The notes beneath the pieces are model-generated. The model saw only the letters and a program-made list of their open reading frames with translations, did not search any database and had not been told where the DNA came from. Position numbers and translations under genes: made by a program. Positions 16,238 through 25,755 of a stretch of 64,000 nt of DNA are shown here, one piece after another. Numbering within the stretch: the stretch's first letter is position 1; every line of letters starts with the position of its first letter. Source of the DNA: Paenibacillus polysaccharolyticus (lineage in GTDB: Bacteria > Bacillota > Bacilli > Paenibacillales > Paenibacillaceae); the NCBI RefSeq assembly GCF_900102085.1, contig NZ_FMVM01000015.1, positions 147,715 to 211,714 on the forward strand, given 5' to 3'.

Positions 16238-17272
16238 CTATTCAATCTTCTGCCGGTCAGGAATCATGACTTCACCGGCTGGGGTCGATTGATCCATCCA
16301 GTTTTTAATCAGCTCTTTAGCATATTGAACATCTTTCTCATCGGCACGCCCATAATAAATGCCGTTTTTACGCATACCTTCGCTCAAAATCGTAAAGCTG
16401 GAAACCTGTGGTTTTTCCTGTGTCAGCACTTGTTTTGCCAGATCAATGATAAAGTTTGGCTGCATGTCGGTCTGAAAATTATCACCCATGATCTGGAATA
16501 ACTCGGGGATTTTCGCGATCTGATTCAGATTCAACATTTTGTCTGCAAAAGCATTCAGGAAAATTTGCTGCCGATTCGTACGGTTAAAATCACTGTCTTC
16601 CCGATATCTCACGTAATAGAGTGCTTCCTGTCCATCATAGATCGGTTTGCCGCCTTTTACCGTGAACTTTTCATGGTTTGGATCTTTGTTCACGATATCC
16701 TTATCAATTGGCAGTGATATGCCTCCGAGGGCGTCAACCACCTTTTTGATCCCCTGAAAGTTAATCGTTGCGTAATAACCTACGTCTGCATCAAGAAACT
16801 TTTCCACCGTATTGATGGACATATTCTCCCCGCCGAAGGCGTAAGCATGCGCGATTTTGTCATAATCATCCGTCCCGTCCTTGTCCGCATCTCTTCCTAC
16901 GATCTGCACATACGTGTCACGCGGGATAGATACCAGAAGCACCCGAGATTCCTTCGGACGTACCACAGCATAGATGACTGCATCCGAACGTCCGCGTGAC
17001 TTCTCGTAGTCTCGTTTATCGGAGCCCAGGAGCAACACAGAAAATGGTTCTTTACGATATACTGTTGGATCAGGCGTTTTATTACCTTCCTGCGGCACGT
17101 AAGATTGCGTTAGCTGCGCTTCTACTGTATCCGCCAGAAACAGGTCAAAAGCGGCCACAGCGAGCTGCTGACGGAAAACATAACCGCCAATGATCAGAAC
17201 GACTAGGGAGATAAGTGTTATATAGAGGCCTTTGCGACTTTTTTTCTTCTTTTCTTTAGTTCTGCTTTTCAT
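16238..17272 (-). CDS. LytR-CpsA-Psr family cell-wall glycopolymer ligase
   Basis: LCP enzymes attach teichoic acid-type polymers to peptidoglycan on the outer face of the membrane. A Lys/Arg-rich cytoplasmic tip is followed by one membrane helix (about 14-34) and the LCP domain (about 85-240). Key stretches are LLGSDKRD, RGRSDAVIYAVV with the conserved Arg and Asp, LVSIPRDTYV, and VDALGGISLPID. Arg residues also occur in YVRYREDSDFNRTNRQQ. The length of 344 residues is typical. The ATG follows AAGGA at 9 nt. It stands as a single gene with its own terminator. Confidence 0.93.
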   Translation of the reverse strand: MKSRTKEKKKKSRKGLYITLISLVVLIIGGYVFRQQLAVAAFDLFLADTVEAQLTQSYVPQEGNKTPDPTVYRKEPFSVLLLGSDKRDYEKSRGRSDAVIYAVVRPKESRVLLVSIPRDTYVQIVGRDADKDGTDDYDKIAHAYAFGGENMSINTVEKFLDADVGYYATINFQGIKKVVDALGGISLPIDKDIVNKDPNHEKFTVKGGKPIYDGQEALYYVRYREDSDFNRTNRQQIFLNAFADKMLNLNQIAKIPELFQIMGDNFQTDMQPNFIIDLAKQVLTQEKPQVSSFTILSEGMRKNGIYYGRADEKDVQYAKELIKNWMDQSTPAGEVMIPDRQKIE

Positions 17273-17447
17273 CCGTCGATTCCTTCTTCACTCTCAAAAT
17301 TGAAATTCATTACTACCCATTAAACGTGAGCAACGTCTGATGACACGCCGTTCTCCAAACTTTTATTTCTCTTTGGGCCGGAGTACCGCTTATGCTCGTT
17401 CTATTGTAATCATTCCTGCATCATGAAAAGTTACAATCGGGTTAAAT

Positions 17448-17494
17448 TGAAAAGAACAGTGCCCCCTTTTTCGGTTACAAAAGGTTCACTGTTC
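17448..17494 (-). terminator. Terminator of the DHA2 transporter gene
   Basis: Minus-strand arms GAACAGTG and CACTGTTC enclose a long loop and precede TTTTC. It lies about 30 bp after the gene. Confidence 0.7.
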
Positions 17495-17525
17495 CTCCGT
17501 ATCTTCTCATTTTACTCTCTACATA

Positions 17526-19118
17526 TTATGTGGATCCCAACGATCCCTCCGGTTGCTGCTTCTGTTTCTCTTTTTGACGAAGACGTCCCGTTACTAGAGC
17601 CACGATCAAGGTTAACACGCTAAAAATAACTGCTGACCAGAAAAGTCCATTGTACCCCTGACCTGTCGTTTGGTGTACAGCCTGAAGCAACGTCTCCCGT
17701 ATATTGGCATCTGGAATCTTGGACAACCCCGCCATGAGACTGGAGACATCATTTCCTGATGTTCCACCAGAAGCATATTGCTCCAGCGCGGCTGGTGGTA
17801 CCTCAATTCCTCGATCCGCCAGACCTGACTGGATGTTCGAGCCCAGGTTAGAAAAAGAACGTGCCAGGAATCCGGCGAAGATCGTCGGTGCAATCGCCAT
17901 CGCCATTTGACGGAACAAAGAGCTGGTTGCTACTGCAATACCTTTATTGTTCTCACCTGCCTGTTCGGTTACAAGAACGTTGACTGGCGCACCCAGCATC
18001 ATGCCAAAACCAATACCGACAAGGGTACTCGCAATAACAAACTGCCAGATATGCTCTACCCACAACGGGAATAACAGGAAACCAATCGCAGAGAGCAAGC
18101 CAGCTACGGACAATGTCCAGATTGGTCCTTTCCGGTCAACGAGGTATCCTCCTCCTCCTGCTCCAATCCCTGAAGCCAGTGCGAGCGGTGTAAACCAGTA
18201 GCCTGAAGCTGTGCTGGATACGCCTAGATATTGCTCTACAAAACCCGGAATAAAGATAACAGAGGCCAGAATGGCTCCTGAGAAAAAGGCAATGAGCAAC
18301 GTCCAACGGAAGGACGCAATGCCAAGCAGTTTTGTGGAAACGACCGGTTCACGGTCGGACCCTTCCAACCTTTTTTCCATAAAATAAAAGATCACCAGCA
18401 CAGCTACACCCACTAGAAAGAAGCTATAAAACATGGGAGAGGCCAGGCTTTGAAGCATGTTCACACCGTCCAGGTTGCTGAAGCTGTACATCAGACTCAA
18501 TACGCCTAATGTTAAGACCGCTATGCCGCTCCAATCGACAGCTGCCCGGCTGAGCTCCTGTTCTTCCTGGATATAACGGATTCCGGCAATGAACAGCAGG
18601 ATTGCAATCGGTACGTTGATGAGAAACAACCAGTGCCAGTTACCTGTAATATCAAGGATGAATGCGCCGATGTTAGGACCAAGAATAGCTGCTATGCCGT
18701 TCATGCCTCCCAGTAGCCCCAGAGCTGTACCCTGCCGCTGAGCAGGAAACTTACTAAGCACATAAGAGCTTGCGATGATAAATATCCCGCCTCCACCAAG
18801 CGCCTGAATGACCCGGGCGATCAAGAAAAAGGTAAACGAAGTGCTTAACGCAACAAGGAGCGATCCGATTCCGAATAAAGCAACCTCAATGAGAAACAGT
18901 TTTTTACGTCCAAATCGATCTGACAGCTTACCCGCAATGGGTACACTGATTGCAAGCCCAAGCGTGTATAGCGTAATCGTCCAAGCACCCCATGTTGGCG
19001 AAACACCAAACGAGGCATTTAACGTGGTCAGCGACGATGTAATTATTCCGTTATCCAGCGCGGCCATAAATACACCCACGGCAAAGAGAATCAATGGCCA
19101 TTTCATTTCTTTTTGCAT
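17526..19118 (-). CDS. MFS multidrug efflux transporter, DHA2 (EmrB/QacA) type
   Basis: This is a proton-coupled drug exporter with about 14 predicted membrane helices. Motif A is GKLSDRFGRKKLF between helices 2 and 3. The motif-C-like GGMNGIAAILGPNIGAF lies in helix 5, and MAALDNGIITSSLTTL is the typical first helix. The start is ATG 19118 (MQKEMKWP, 530 residues), because AAGGAGG lies 8 nt upstream. An in-frame ATG at 19160 has no such site. A promoter with an inverted repeat over its -10 lies upstream, suggesting control by a TetR-type repressor encoded outside this window. Substrates cannot be told. Confidence 0.92.
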   Translation of the reverse strand: MQKEMKWPLILFAVGVFMAALDNGIITSSLTTLNASFGVSPTWGAWTITLYTLGLAISVPIAGKLSDRFGRKKLFLIEVALFGIGSLLVALSTSFTFFLIARVIQALGGGGIFIIASSYVLSKFPAQRQGTALGLLGGMNGIAAILGPNIGAFILDITGNWHWLFLINVPIAILLFIAGIRYIQEEQELSRAAVDWSGIAVLTLGVLSLMYSFSNLDGVNMLQSLASPMFYSFFLVGVAVLVIFYFMEKRLEGSDREPVVSTKLLGIASFRWTLLIAFFSGAILASVIFIPGFVEQYLGVSSTASGYWFTPLALASGIGAGGGGYLVDRKGPIWTLSVAGLLSAIGFLLFPLWVEHIWQFVIASTLVGIGFGMMLGAPVNVLVTEQAGENNKGIAVATSSLFRQMAMAIAPTIFAGFLARSFSNLGSNIQSGLADRGIEVPPAALEQYASGGTSGNDVSSLMAGLSKIPDANIRETLLQAVHQTTGQGYNGLFWSAVIFSVLTLIVALVTGRLRQKEKQKQQPEGSLGST

Positions 19119-19196
19119 CCCGGATTCCTCCTTCATCTGATCCTGTACACTCTCGTACAACTCTTAATACCATCTATATAAACCTGAATGAATAAG

Positions 19197-19241
19197 AATG
19201 ACTCACTGGTCATTTTAAAATAAACCGAGTCTATATGTCAA
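19197..19241 (-). promoter_or_regulatory. DHA2 transporter promoter with operator-like repeat
   Basis: TTGACA (19241-19236), an 18-bp spacer and TAAAAT (19217-19212) lie on the minus strand. AATGAC/GTCATT arms with a 6-bp centre (19197-19214) overlap the -10 end, as in TetR-family efflux operators. Confidence 0.55.
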
Positions 19242-19320
19242 TTGATGAATATCGATTAGACCTAATTTATGTAACACCTGCATTCCATTTCAATGATGTA
19301 TTTCTCAGTCTCACGATTTA

Positions 19321-19366
19321 AAAAAAGAGGTTGTTCTCTGATCCTTATCGGAATGAGAGAACAACC
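19321..19366 (-). terminator. Terminator of the SLH-S9 peptidase gene
   Basis: Minus-strand 11-bp arms GGTTGTTCTCT/AGAGAACAACC are followed by a T run. It lies just after the gene stop. Confidence 0.9.
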
Positions 19367-19381
19367 TTAGCTCTTATTTTT

Positions 19382-21808
19382 TTACTGCATCAGATGACGG
19401 TTCAGGAATTTCTCTATCGCACGATAGAGATCCAGTTGATTCTCTACATTGGCGAAGCCGTGACCTTCATTCATTTTCAGCATATATGGCACGTCTACTC
19501 CACGTTTACGCAGTGCTTCGACAATCTGATCGGACTCGGCCTGTTTGACACGCGGATCATTGGCACCCTGAACAACAAATAGTGGTGCTTTCATCTGATC
19601 AACATGGAAGAGCGGTGAGATTGCGGTAAGCAGCTCTTTGTCCTTCTCCGGATCACCGACACGCTCATAAAACAGATTGCGCCCAGACTCCCAATATGGC
19701 GGTAGCGAGTTAAGCAGCGTAAAGATATTGGATGGGCCTACATAACTAACCCCAGCAGCGTATACGTCAGGGGTGAAGGCCAGACCAGCGAGAGCCGCAT
19801 AACCCCCATATGATCCACCATAAATTGCGACTCGCTTCGGATCAACTGTACCTTCTTTTACCAGCCAGTTCACACCGTCGGTGAGATCATTCTGCATGGC
19901 TTTACCCCACTGCTTATTGCCTGCCTCTAGAAACTTCTTACCATAACCTGTTGATCCACGGAAGTTCACTTGCAGGACTGCATATCCGCGGCTTGCCAAG
20001 AACTGGACATCCGGAATATATCCCCATGAATCCCGGGCCCAAGGTCCACCATGCGGAAGAACAACCAAAGGAAGATTCGATGCCGTCGCACCTTGTGGCA
20101 GTGTCAGATATCCATGAAGGTCAAGACCATCCCGAGACTTGAACATAATTGGTTTCATATCTGCCATTTTGGTCTCATCAATCCATGGAGCCGTATCCGC
20201 CAGCTTATCGAGCTTGCCTGTTTTGGAATTATAGAAATAATACGTGCCCATCGATTTGTCACTGTATGATATAAAGAGTGCCTGCCCATCATCACTTGTG
20301 CTTATAATACCAACCTCTTTGCCAGGCACCTTGGCTTTGATATCCTGCATGAGTGTCTTAAACTCGTTGTCAAAATACTCATAATTGACCTTGTCTGTCT
20401 CATAGACTGCTGCAAGGATCTTGCCTTTTTCTTTGGAAGGAATAACATTGCTGACATCCACATCTTTGTTTTCAAAAAGAGTTCTGGTTACCTTCTTTGT
20501 TGCCAGGCTATATTCCACGACAGCCATCTTGTCTTGCTCCAGATTGGATACAGCGTACAGGTTTTTGTTGTCGCTTGTGAACATGACAGGAACAAACGTA
20601 TCTCCCAGATCTGTTGTGAGCAGTGGCTGGAACGGCTGATTCTCCGCATCACGATACAATAAGGAAGATACATTGCCATCACTGGATATGGCTACACGAA
20701 TTTTTCCTTCATGGTCTGTCATCCAGCCTGTAATGTTACCCGGATTCTCGGCAGCAATAACTGCCTCCCCTGTCTTGATATTGATACGGTATACGTCAAA
20801 AACTCTCGCATCACGCTTGTTCATGCTTACCAAAATTTCATCTGGAATATTCTCCAAAGGATCGACAAGCATCGCTCTTGTATTTGGATAAGGCGTCAGA
20901 TCTTTGCTATTTTTGCCATCGATATCTGTAATATACAGGTGGTAGTTCTCATCTCCAGCCGCATCCTTTGCATACAACAGCTTGTCATTCGTTGCCCATG
21001 CAAAACTAGCAATACTGCGATCTGTTTCACTTGTAATACGTACAGGCTTATCTTGACCATTTGCCGTAACCACGATGTTCATCCGATTGTTCCACGGCTC
21101 CATGTAAGCCAGATGTTTGCCATCAGGGGACATTTGAAAACCTGCCTGAGCAGGCTGTTTGAAGAAGTCCTCAAGCGGTGTGACCCCTGCTTTCTTCACA
21201 TCAAGCCCTAGGGCAAGGTACAGTGCACTAGCAAATTCCCCATGCGTTACTGCTTGTTTTGCATGAAATGCATTACCTTCGATAATGAAATGTTGTTTAA
21301 CTCGGACAGCATCATTCGAATGTACAGCCGGGATCTGGTCAGCATCACTGTAGATCACCTGTATACCGTTATCCTTCAATTCGAAAGCTCGTGTGAACAA
21401 CGAGGCCATCTGGGCACGTGTGAGCGGAGCATCTGGCGCATACCCTTTGGTATTACCTTGAATGAGATCACCTTGTTTCAGCGCATAAATGGCTGGTGCT
21501 GCTGCATGATCGGACAGAACGTCTGCAAAACCTGTAAGGGTTGCCGGAGCATCCAGTTCAAGCACACGCTGCAGAATAATCGCAGCTTCAGCACGTGTAA
21601 TAGGTGTTGCCGTTTCTTTCATTCCATCTGTGGTGCCATCTATGTATCCCAGTTGTTGCAGTGTCTGTGTTGCCTTGGAAACGATAGATTCCGAGACAGC
21701 GGCCGTAGGTTTGACTGCTTCGGCCGCCTGTACGGCAGGCTGAATCAAGGCAATCGACATGGCCATGGACAGCGTGAGTGCATACACTTTTTTGCTAATC
21801 GAGTTCAA
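19382..21808 (-). CDS. Cell-surface S9 prolyl oligopeptidase with N-terminal SLH repeats
   Basis: This is an exported serine peptidase predicted to be tethered to the wall. The signal peptide (about 1-29, ending PAVQAAEA) is followed by about three S-layer homology repeats (about 38-205; ITRAEAAIILQRVL, LTRAQMASLFTRAFEL). Next comes a beta-propeller region (about 215-560) and the C-terminal alpha/beta-hydrolase domain. The catalytic triad is S666 (GGSYGGYA), D751 (GANDPRV) and H783 (NEGHGF). At 808 residues it is a typical S9 enzyme plus anchor. The start is TTG 21808, 8 nt after AGGGGG; no ATG fits. It is transcribed alone with its own terminator. Peptide processing at the surface, upstream of the peptide importer encoded nearby, is a reasonable inference. 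Confidence 0.9.
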   Translation of the reverse strand: MNSISKKVYALTLSMAMSIALIQPAVQAAEAVKPTAAVSESIVSKATQTLQQLGYIDGTTDGMKETATPITRAEAAIILQRVLELDAPATLTGFADVLSDHAAAPAIYALKQGDLIQGNTKGYAPDAPLTRAQMASLFTRAFELKDNGIQVIYSDADQIPAVHSNDAVRVKQHFIIEGNAFHAKQAVTHGEFASALYLALGLDVKKAGVTPLEDFFKQPAQAGFQMSPDGKHLAYMEPWNNRMNIVVTANGQDKPVRITSETDRSIASFAWATNDKLLYAKDAAGDENYHLYITDIDGKNSKDLTPYPNTRAMLVDPLENIPDEILVSMNKRDARVFDVYRINIKTGEAVIAAENPGNITGWMTDHEGKIRVAISSDGNVSSLLYRDAENQPFQPLLTTDLGDTFVPVMFTSDNKNLYAVSNLEQDKMAVVEYSLATKKVTRTLFENKDVDVSNVIPSKEKGKILAAVYETDKVNYEYFDNEFKTLMQDIKAKVPGKEVGIISTSDDGQALFISYSDKSMGTYYFYNSKTGKLDKLADTAPWIDETKMADMKPIMFKSRDGLDLHGYLTLPQGATASNLPLVVLPHGGPWARDSWGYIPDVQFLASRGYAVLQVNFRGSTGYGKKFLEAGNKQWGKAMQNDLTDGVNWLVKEGTVDPKRVAIYGGSYGGYAALAGLAFTPDVYAAGVSYVGPSNIFTLLNSLPPYWESGRNLFYERVGDPEKDKELLTAISPLFHVDQMKAPLFVVQGANDPRVKQAESDQIVEALRKRGVDVPYMLKMNEGHGFANVENQLDLYRAIEKFLNRHLMQ

Positions 21809-21922
21809 ATGTTTTCCCCCTTATAAGTGAATTACAGGATAATGTGGAACTATACGTATCCTATTTTACTATGATTATCCATTTCGGAACAGCGGCAACT
21901 CTCCTTGACACGGGTGGTATGT

Positions 21923-22819
21923 TTAGTTTACTTTTGTGTTCGAAAATCCGTAATTCAACAGCTTGCGCGTCTCAACGAACCGCCCTTCCCTCGTATCTGA
22001 TCCAAATACAACCGAAATTAGCCGTTTGCCATCTCGCTCAGCCGTTCCAACGAAATGATACCCCGTATCCTTGTCATATCCAGTCTTTAATCCATCATTA
22101 CCTTCATAAGCATATGGACCCCCGATTGAAGATAACATCCAGTTTGTATTGCTCATATAGATCCCCTTTTGGTGCAACGAGACTTGCATTTGATTGGAAA
22201 CTTTAAGAATCTCGGGGTGATGGTTAAGCAAATATTGGGCAAGCTTGCAGGCATCCATCGCAGTCATTAACGTTTGACCCTGGATATTATGTGGACGATA
22301 AGGACCAAGCATAGTCTCGCTTAGACCTGTAGAGTTGGTGAAGTGAGTATCCCCTGACAGACCAATCTCAGCAGCCTTTTGATTCATCCGCTGTACAAAT
22401 TGATGTTCTGAACCGCTGATATGTTCCGCCAAAGCAACGGTAGCATCATTGGCAGAATATACTGCCACCACTTGGAATAACTCCTGAACAGTGAATCGAT
22501 CCCCCTGTTTGAGTGCAAGCTGATTCCCGCCAACAGAGCTGGCGTAACGACTAACATTAACAGGATCATCCCAACGAATATCTCCTCTCATTGTAGCCTC
22601 CATTACAAGTAGCTCGGTCATTAGCTTGCTGATACCTGCAGGAGCAATCTCTTCGGAGCCATTGTAATCCATCAGCACCTGTTCCGAATTCATATCCATC
22701 AAAACAGCCGACTCGGCTTTAATGCCTGGCTTACCAACCAGCATGTCCGGTTTTACTCCCAAATATATAATAACTAGTAAAGTGAATAACATTCCTGCGC
22801 GTTTCCACCATATTTTCAT
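21923..22819 (-). CDS. DacA/DacF-like S11 family protein lacking the catalytic serine
   Basis: The fold is that of D-alanyl-D-alanine carboxypeptidases (penicillin-binding proteins of family S11). It has an N-terminal membrane helix or uncleaved signal (about 8-24), then SAVLMDMNSEQVLMDYNG and the rest of the transpeptidase core. The second motif SAN (122-124) and third motif KTG (245-247) are intact. At the first motif, where the family has SxxK (as in PASMTKIMT), this protein reads PAGISKLMT. Gly62 therefore replaces the acylated serine while Lys65 is kept. The codon is GGT on a clean read of the sequence. It is likely catalytically dead and may act as a substrate-binding or regulatory protein, unless this is a sequencing error. 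The C-terminal beta domain of DacA is absent, as in shorter relatives. Confidence 0.85.
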   Translation of the reverse strand: MKIWWKRAGMLFTLLVIIYLGVKPDMLVGKPGIKAESAVLMDMNSEQVLMDYNGSEEIAPAGISKLMTELLVMEATMRGDIRWDDPVNVSRYASSVGGNQLALKQGDRFTVQELFQVVAVYSANDATVALAEHISGSEHQFVQRMNQKAAEIGLSGDTHFTNSTGLSETMLGPYRPHNIQGQTLMTAMDACKLAQYLLNHHPEILKVSNQMQVSLHQKGIYMSNTNWMLSSIGGPYAYEGNDGLKTGYDKDTGYHFVGTAERDGKRLISVVFGSDTREGRFVETRKLLNYGFSNTKVN

Positions 22820-22913
22820 CGATTCATCACCTCTTACCTATATAGACGTAGCAAAGAGGCATTTTGTCTGCACTTTTTTGAGAAAAAATTAAATTTTTTT
22901 TATTTTTTGGTTA

Positions 22914-22966
22914 CAAAAAAAACATGGACTCCATACACCCCATGCCAGAGTGTTGGAATCCATGTT
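22914..22966 (-). terminator. Terminator of the opp-like operon
   Basis: Minus-strand arms AACATGGA and TCCATGTT enclose a partly paired loop and are followed by eight T. It lies 10 bp after the binding-protein gene. Confidence 0.9.
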
Positions 22967-22975
22967 TATTAATAA

Positions 22976-24802
22976 TTACTGAGCAACAACCGCTTTATCT
23001 GCATTTACAGCCAGATCGCTCAAGTATACGCCAGTTCCATCACCAATCGCATAGTTCATTACACGTTTGTTAACTGGTGATACCACAGCACGGTACAACG
23101 TTGGGAATACTGGAACTTCATCTACCATGTATTGTTGCCATTCATTGTAGATCTCTTTACGTTTCTCTACGTCAAATGCTTCAGCAGAGATACCACGTGC
23201 CAGCAATTTGTCGTTCTCTTCACTGGAGAAACGAGGGAAGTTATAGAGTGCATCGCGTCCATACAGCCCTGATGGATCAACGTCGATACCAACACCCCAA
23301 GCCGCTTGGTACACATCGACATTAGGATCATCTTTACCTGTGTTACCTACACGGTCGTAGAAGTTGTTAAACTCGATCATTTCCAAGTTTACTTTCAGAC
23401 CGATTGCTGCCCAAGATTGAACATAGTAACGTGCGAGTGGCTCAGCTGTGTCGCCACCTGTCATAGAAATAAAATTGATTTCAAGTGGTGAACCATCTGG
23501 CTTCGTACGGAATTCTCCGTCCATTTTATAGCCAGCTTCGTCAAGCAATTTCTTTGCAGCTTCCGGATCATATTTCACACCTGGATTGTTGGAATCATGG
23601 AATTCAGGGTGAGAAGGTGGAATCAGTGTTGTTGCATTCCAGCGAAGACCGTTGTAGAAACGTTTACCTACTTGGTCATTATCTACAGCCATCCACATCG
23701 CTTTACGCAGGTTTTTGTCACCCATTTTTGCGTCAGGATTGGATTTAACTTTATTGTTCTCAGCATCCCATGTTCCCAGTTTGAAACCGATGTACGTATA
23801 CGCACGGTCGATTGCACCCAGGAATTCAACGTTGGAGAGGTTCGCATTGTCTTTATACTGGTCTGTCGGGAAGGAGTCTACCAGATCTACACCGCCAGAT
23901 TTCAGCTCTTGAACAACCGTTGTCGGGTTGATTACTTTCAATGTTACTTTGTCCAGTTTTGGAGCTCCACGCCAGTAGTCATCGTTTTTAACAAACGTTA
24001 CAGACTCACCTGGTGTGATCGTTTCTACTTTAAACGGACCAAAACCGATTGGCTTCTCACGTACTTCTTTGGAAGAAGACATTTTCGCTATGTCCATACC
24101 ACCAAAAATATGTTTCGCCAATGGATATGTCCACACGCCGCCTGTCAACAGGGATGGTGTTGCTTCTTTATACGTAATGCTGATTTGTTTGTCGCTCAGC
24201 ACTTTAATACCAGAGATTGTTTTTGCTTTTCCAGCATGGTATTCTTCCATACCTACAACACTCGTGAAGTTGGAATCATAACGCGGACCATCATAGCCTT
24301 TGCCACCGATAACTTCATAAGCGAACTGCAAATCTTCTGCCGTTACCGGCTTGCCATCATGCCAGTTTACATTGTCACGAATCGTGAGCGTAAACGTTTT
24401 GCCGTCTTCGGAAGTTTCATATGTCGCAGCACCATCGTTGGTGTACACATAGTCTTTATCCCAAGTCAGCAAACCTTCGTCAAACCACTGCAGCACTTGT
24501 GAATCCGGGTTACCGGAGTAGAAGTTATAGTTCAATGTGCCTTCAAAAGCAGTATCGGATACGAGACCAAAAGTAAGTGATCCACCCTCGATGGCTGTAC
24601 CTTCATTCTTTTTAACATTACTGAAATCTTCAATGGAGTAGACACCCTCTTCTTTCGCAGGCTTCTCCTCCGTCTTTCCTTCTTCTGTTTTGGCTCCTGG
24701 TGCAGGAGTTGCTGCTTCTTTCTCGGAGCACGCCGCAAGCGCCAATACAAAGACCAGCATCATCGTGAAAAATAGTCCTCGTGAAAATAATCCCTTTTTC
24801 AT
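22976..24802 (-). CDS. Oligopeptide ABC transporter substrate-binding lipoprotein
   Basis: This solute-binding protein of family 5 (OppA/AppA type) captures peptides outside the membrane. The signal peptide ends in the lipobox LALAAC, so Cys is lipidated and the protein is membrane-tethered. The SBP-5 core is visible in FTLTIRDNVNWHDGKPVTAEDLQFAYE, VREKPIGFGPFKVE, NLRKAMWMAVD and the PEAAKKLLDEAGYK segment. The start is ATG 24802 (MKKGLFSRG, 608 residues) behind GGGAGG; an in-frame ATG 17 codons upstream lies in the spacer. It is the last gene of a D-F-B-C-A operon, 19 bp after the second permease, which is a common way to give the binding protein its own translation signal. Confidence 0.93.
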   Translation of the reverse strand: MKKGLFSRGLFFTMMLVFVLALAACSEKEAATPAPGAKTEEGKTEEKPAKEEGVYSIEDFSNVKKNEGTAIEGGSLTFGLVSDTAFEGTLNYNFYSGNPDSQVLQWFDEGLLTWDKDYVYTNDGAATYETSEDGKTFTLTIRDNVNWHDGKPVTAEDLQFAYEVIGGKGYDGPRYDSNFTSVVGMEEYHAGKAKTISGIKVLSDKQISITYKEATPSLLTGGVWTYPLAKHIFGGMDIAKMSSSKEVREKPIGFGPFKVETITPGESVTFVKNDDYWRGAPKLDKVTLKVINPTTVVQELKSGGVDLVDSFPTDQYKDNANLSNVEFLGAIDRAYTYIGFKLGTWDAENNKVKSNPDAKMGDKNLRKAMWMAVDNDQVGKRFYNGLRWNATTLIPPSHPEFHDSNNPGVKYDPEAAKKLLDEAGYKMDGEFRTKPDGSPLEINFISMTGGDTAEPLARYYVQSWAAIGLKVNLEMIEFNNFYDRVGNTGKDDPNVDVYQAAWGVGIDVDPSGLYGRDALYNFPRFSSEENDKLLARGISAEAFDVEKRKEIYNEWQQYMVDEVPVFPTLYRAVVSPVNKRVMNYAIGDGTGVYLSDLAVNADKAVVAQ

Positions 24803-24821
24803 GAACCTTTCCTCCCTTTTT

Positions 24822-25727
24822 TTAACCTCTTCTTTGTCTTGCATCCGTCGCACGTTTCAAGGCCTGTCCGACATTATTTATACTCAACATCAATACCAGG
24901 ATCAGTAGTGATGCAGGTAGCCAAATCCACCATCTGTATTCCAAGGTTTGCGGATTACGTGCATAACTTACGAGTGTTCCAAGACTTGGTGTGCTTTCCG
25001 GGAATCCAAATCCTAGGAAAGACAACCCGGATTCAAGACCAATATTAGCTGCCAGGTTCAATGTCATCGTTACAATGATGATTGAACTTAGGTTAGGAAG
25101 AAGCTGCGATACAATAATTTTAAAGTGAGAAGATCCAAGTGTTTTGGATGCTTTAATATACTCGAGTTCACCCTCCTGAAGCGCCTTGGATCGAATCAAT
25201 CTGGCGATTCCCATCCATAGGAAGGCGGTCATAATGAGTGAGAATGAAACGATATTATATTTCGGTACAGCCGTTACAAAGGCGATAACCATCATAAGAA
25301 CCGGTAATATCATGAAAAAGTCTACAACTCGCATAATCATATTGTCGATCGTGCCACCGAAGTACCCTGCAACAACACCAACCAGAATGCCGATAAATCC
25401 AGTCATTAAGGTAACCAGAATACCGATAGTTAACGAGTTTCGTGTCCCAATGACGAGCTGACCAAATACATCTCGTCCGCCATAGTCTGTTCCCAGCCAG
25501 TATTGTGCGGAAGGCGGCTCATAAAGTGCAAACAAATCAACTTTAACAATATCGTCCTGATTCAGAATCATAGAGGTTCCATATACAAGAAGGATGACAA
25601 GCCCCAGGAATATGAGCGAAACGAGGGCTACTTTGTCCCTGACCAACTCTCGCCACACAATGCTTAAGCCGGAAGGGCTTTTATCAACCTTCTGTGAAGT
25701 TACAACAACATCATTGGTCTTGCTCAT
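24822..25727 (-). CDS. Oligopeptide ABC transporter permease (OppC type)
   Basis: This is an inner permease subunit of about six membrane helices. The N-terminal extension before helix 1 (GLSIVWRELVRDKVALVSL), the periplasmic-side segment YWLGTDYGGRDVFGQLVIGTR, and the EAA loop GIARLIRSKALQEGELEYI identify the OppC/DppC class. The length of 301 residues is normal. It follows the OppB-type gene on the same strand with about 30 bp between and is cotranscribed with it. Confidence 0.94.
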   Translation of the reverse strand: MSKTNDVVVTSQKVDKSPSGLSIVWRELVRDKVALVSLIFLGLVILLVYGTSMILNQDDIVKVDLFALYEPPSAQYWLGTDYGGRDVFGQLVIGTRNSLTIGILVTLMTGFIGILVGVVAGYFGGTIDNMIMRVVDFFMILPVLMMVIAFVTAVPKYNIVSFSLIMTAFLWMGIARLIRSKALQEGELEYIKASKTLGSSHFKIIVSQLLPNLSSIIIVTMTLNLAANIGLESGLSFLGFGFPESTPSLGTLVSYARNPQTLEYRWWIWLPASLLILVLMLSINNVGQALKRATDARQRRG

Positions 25728-25755
25728 CTGTTTTCACCCCGAAATCTTCAAGTTC

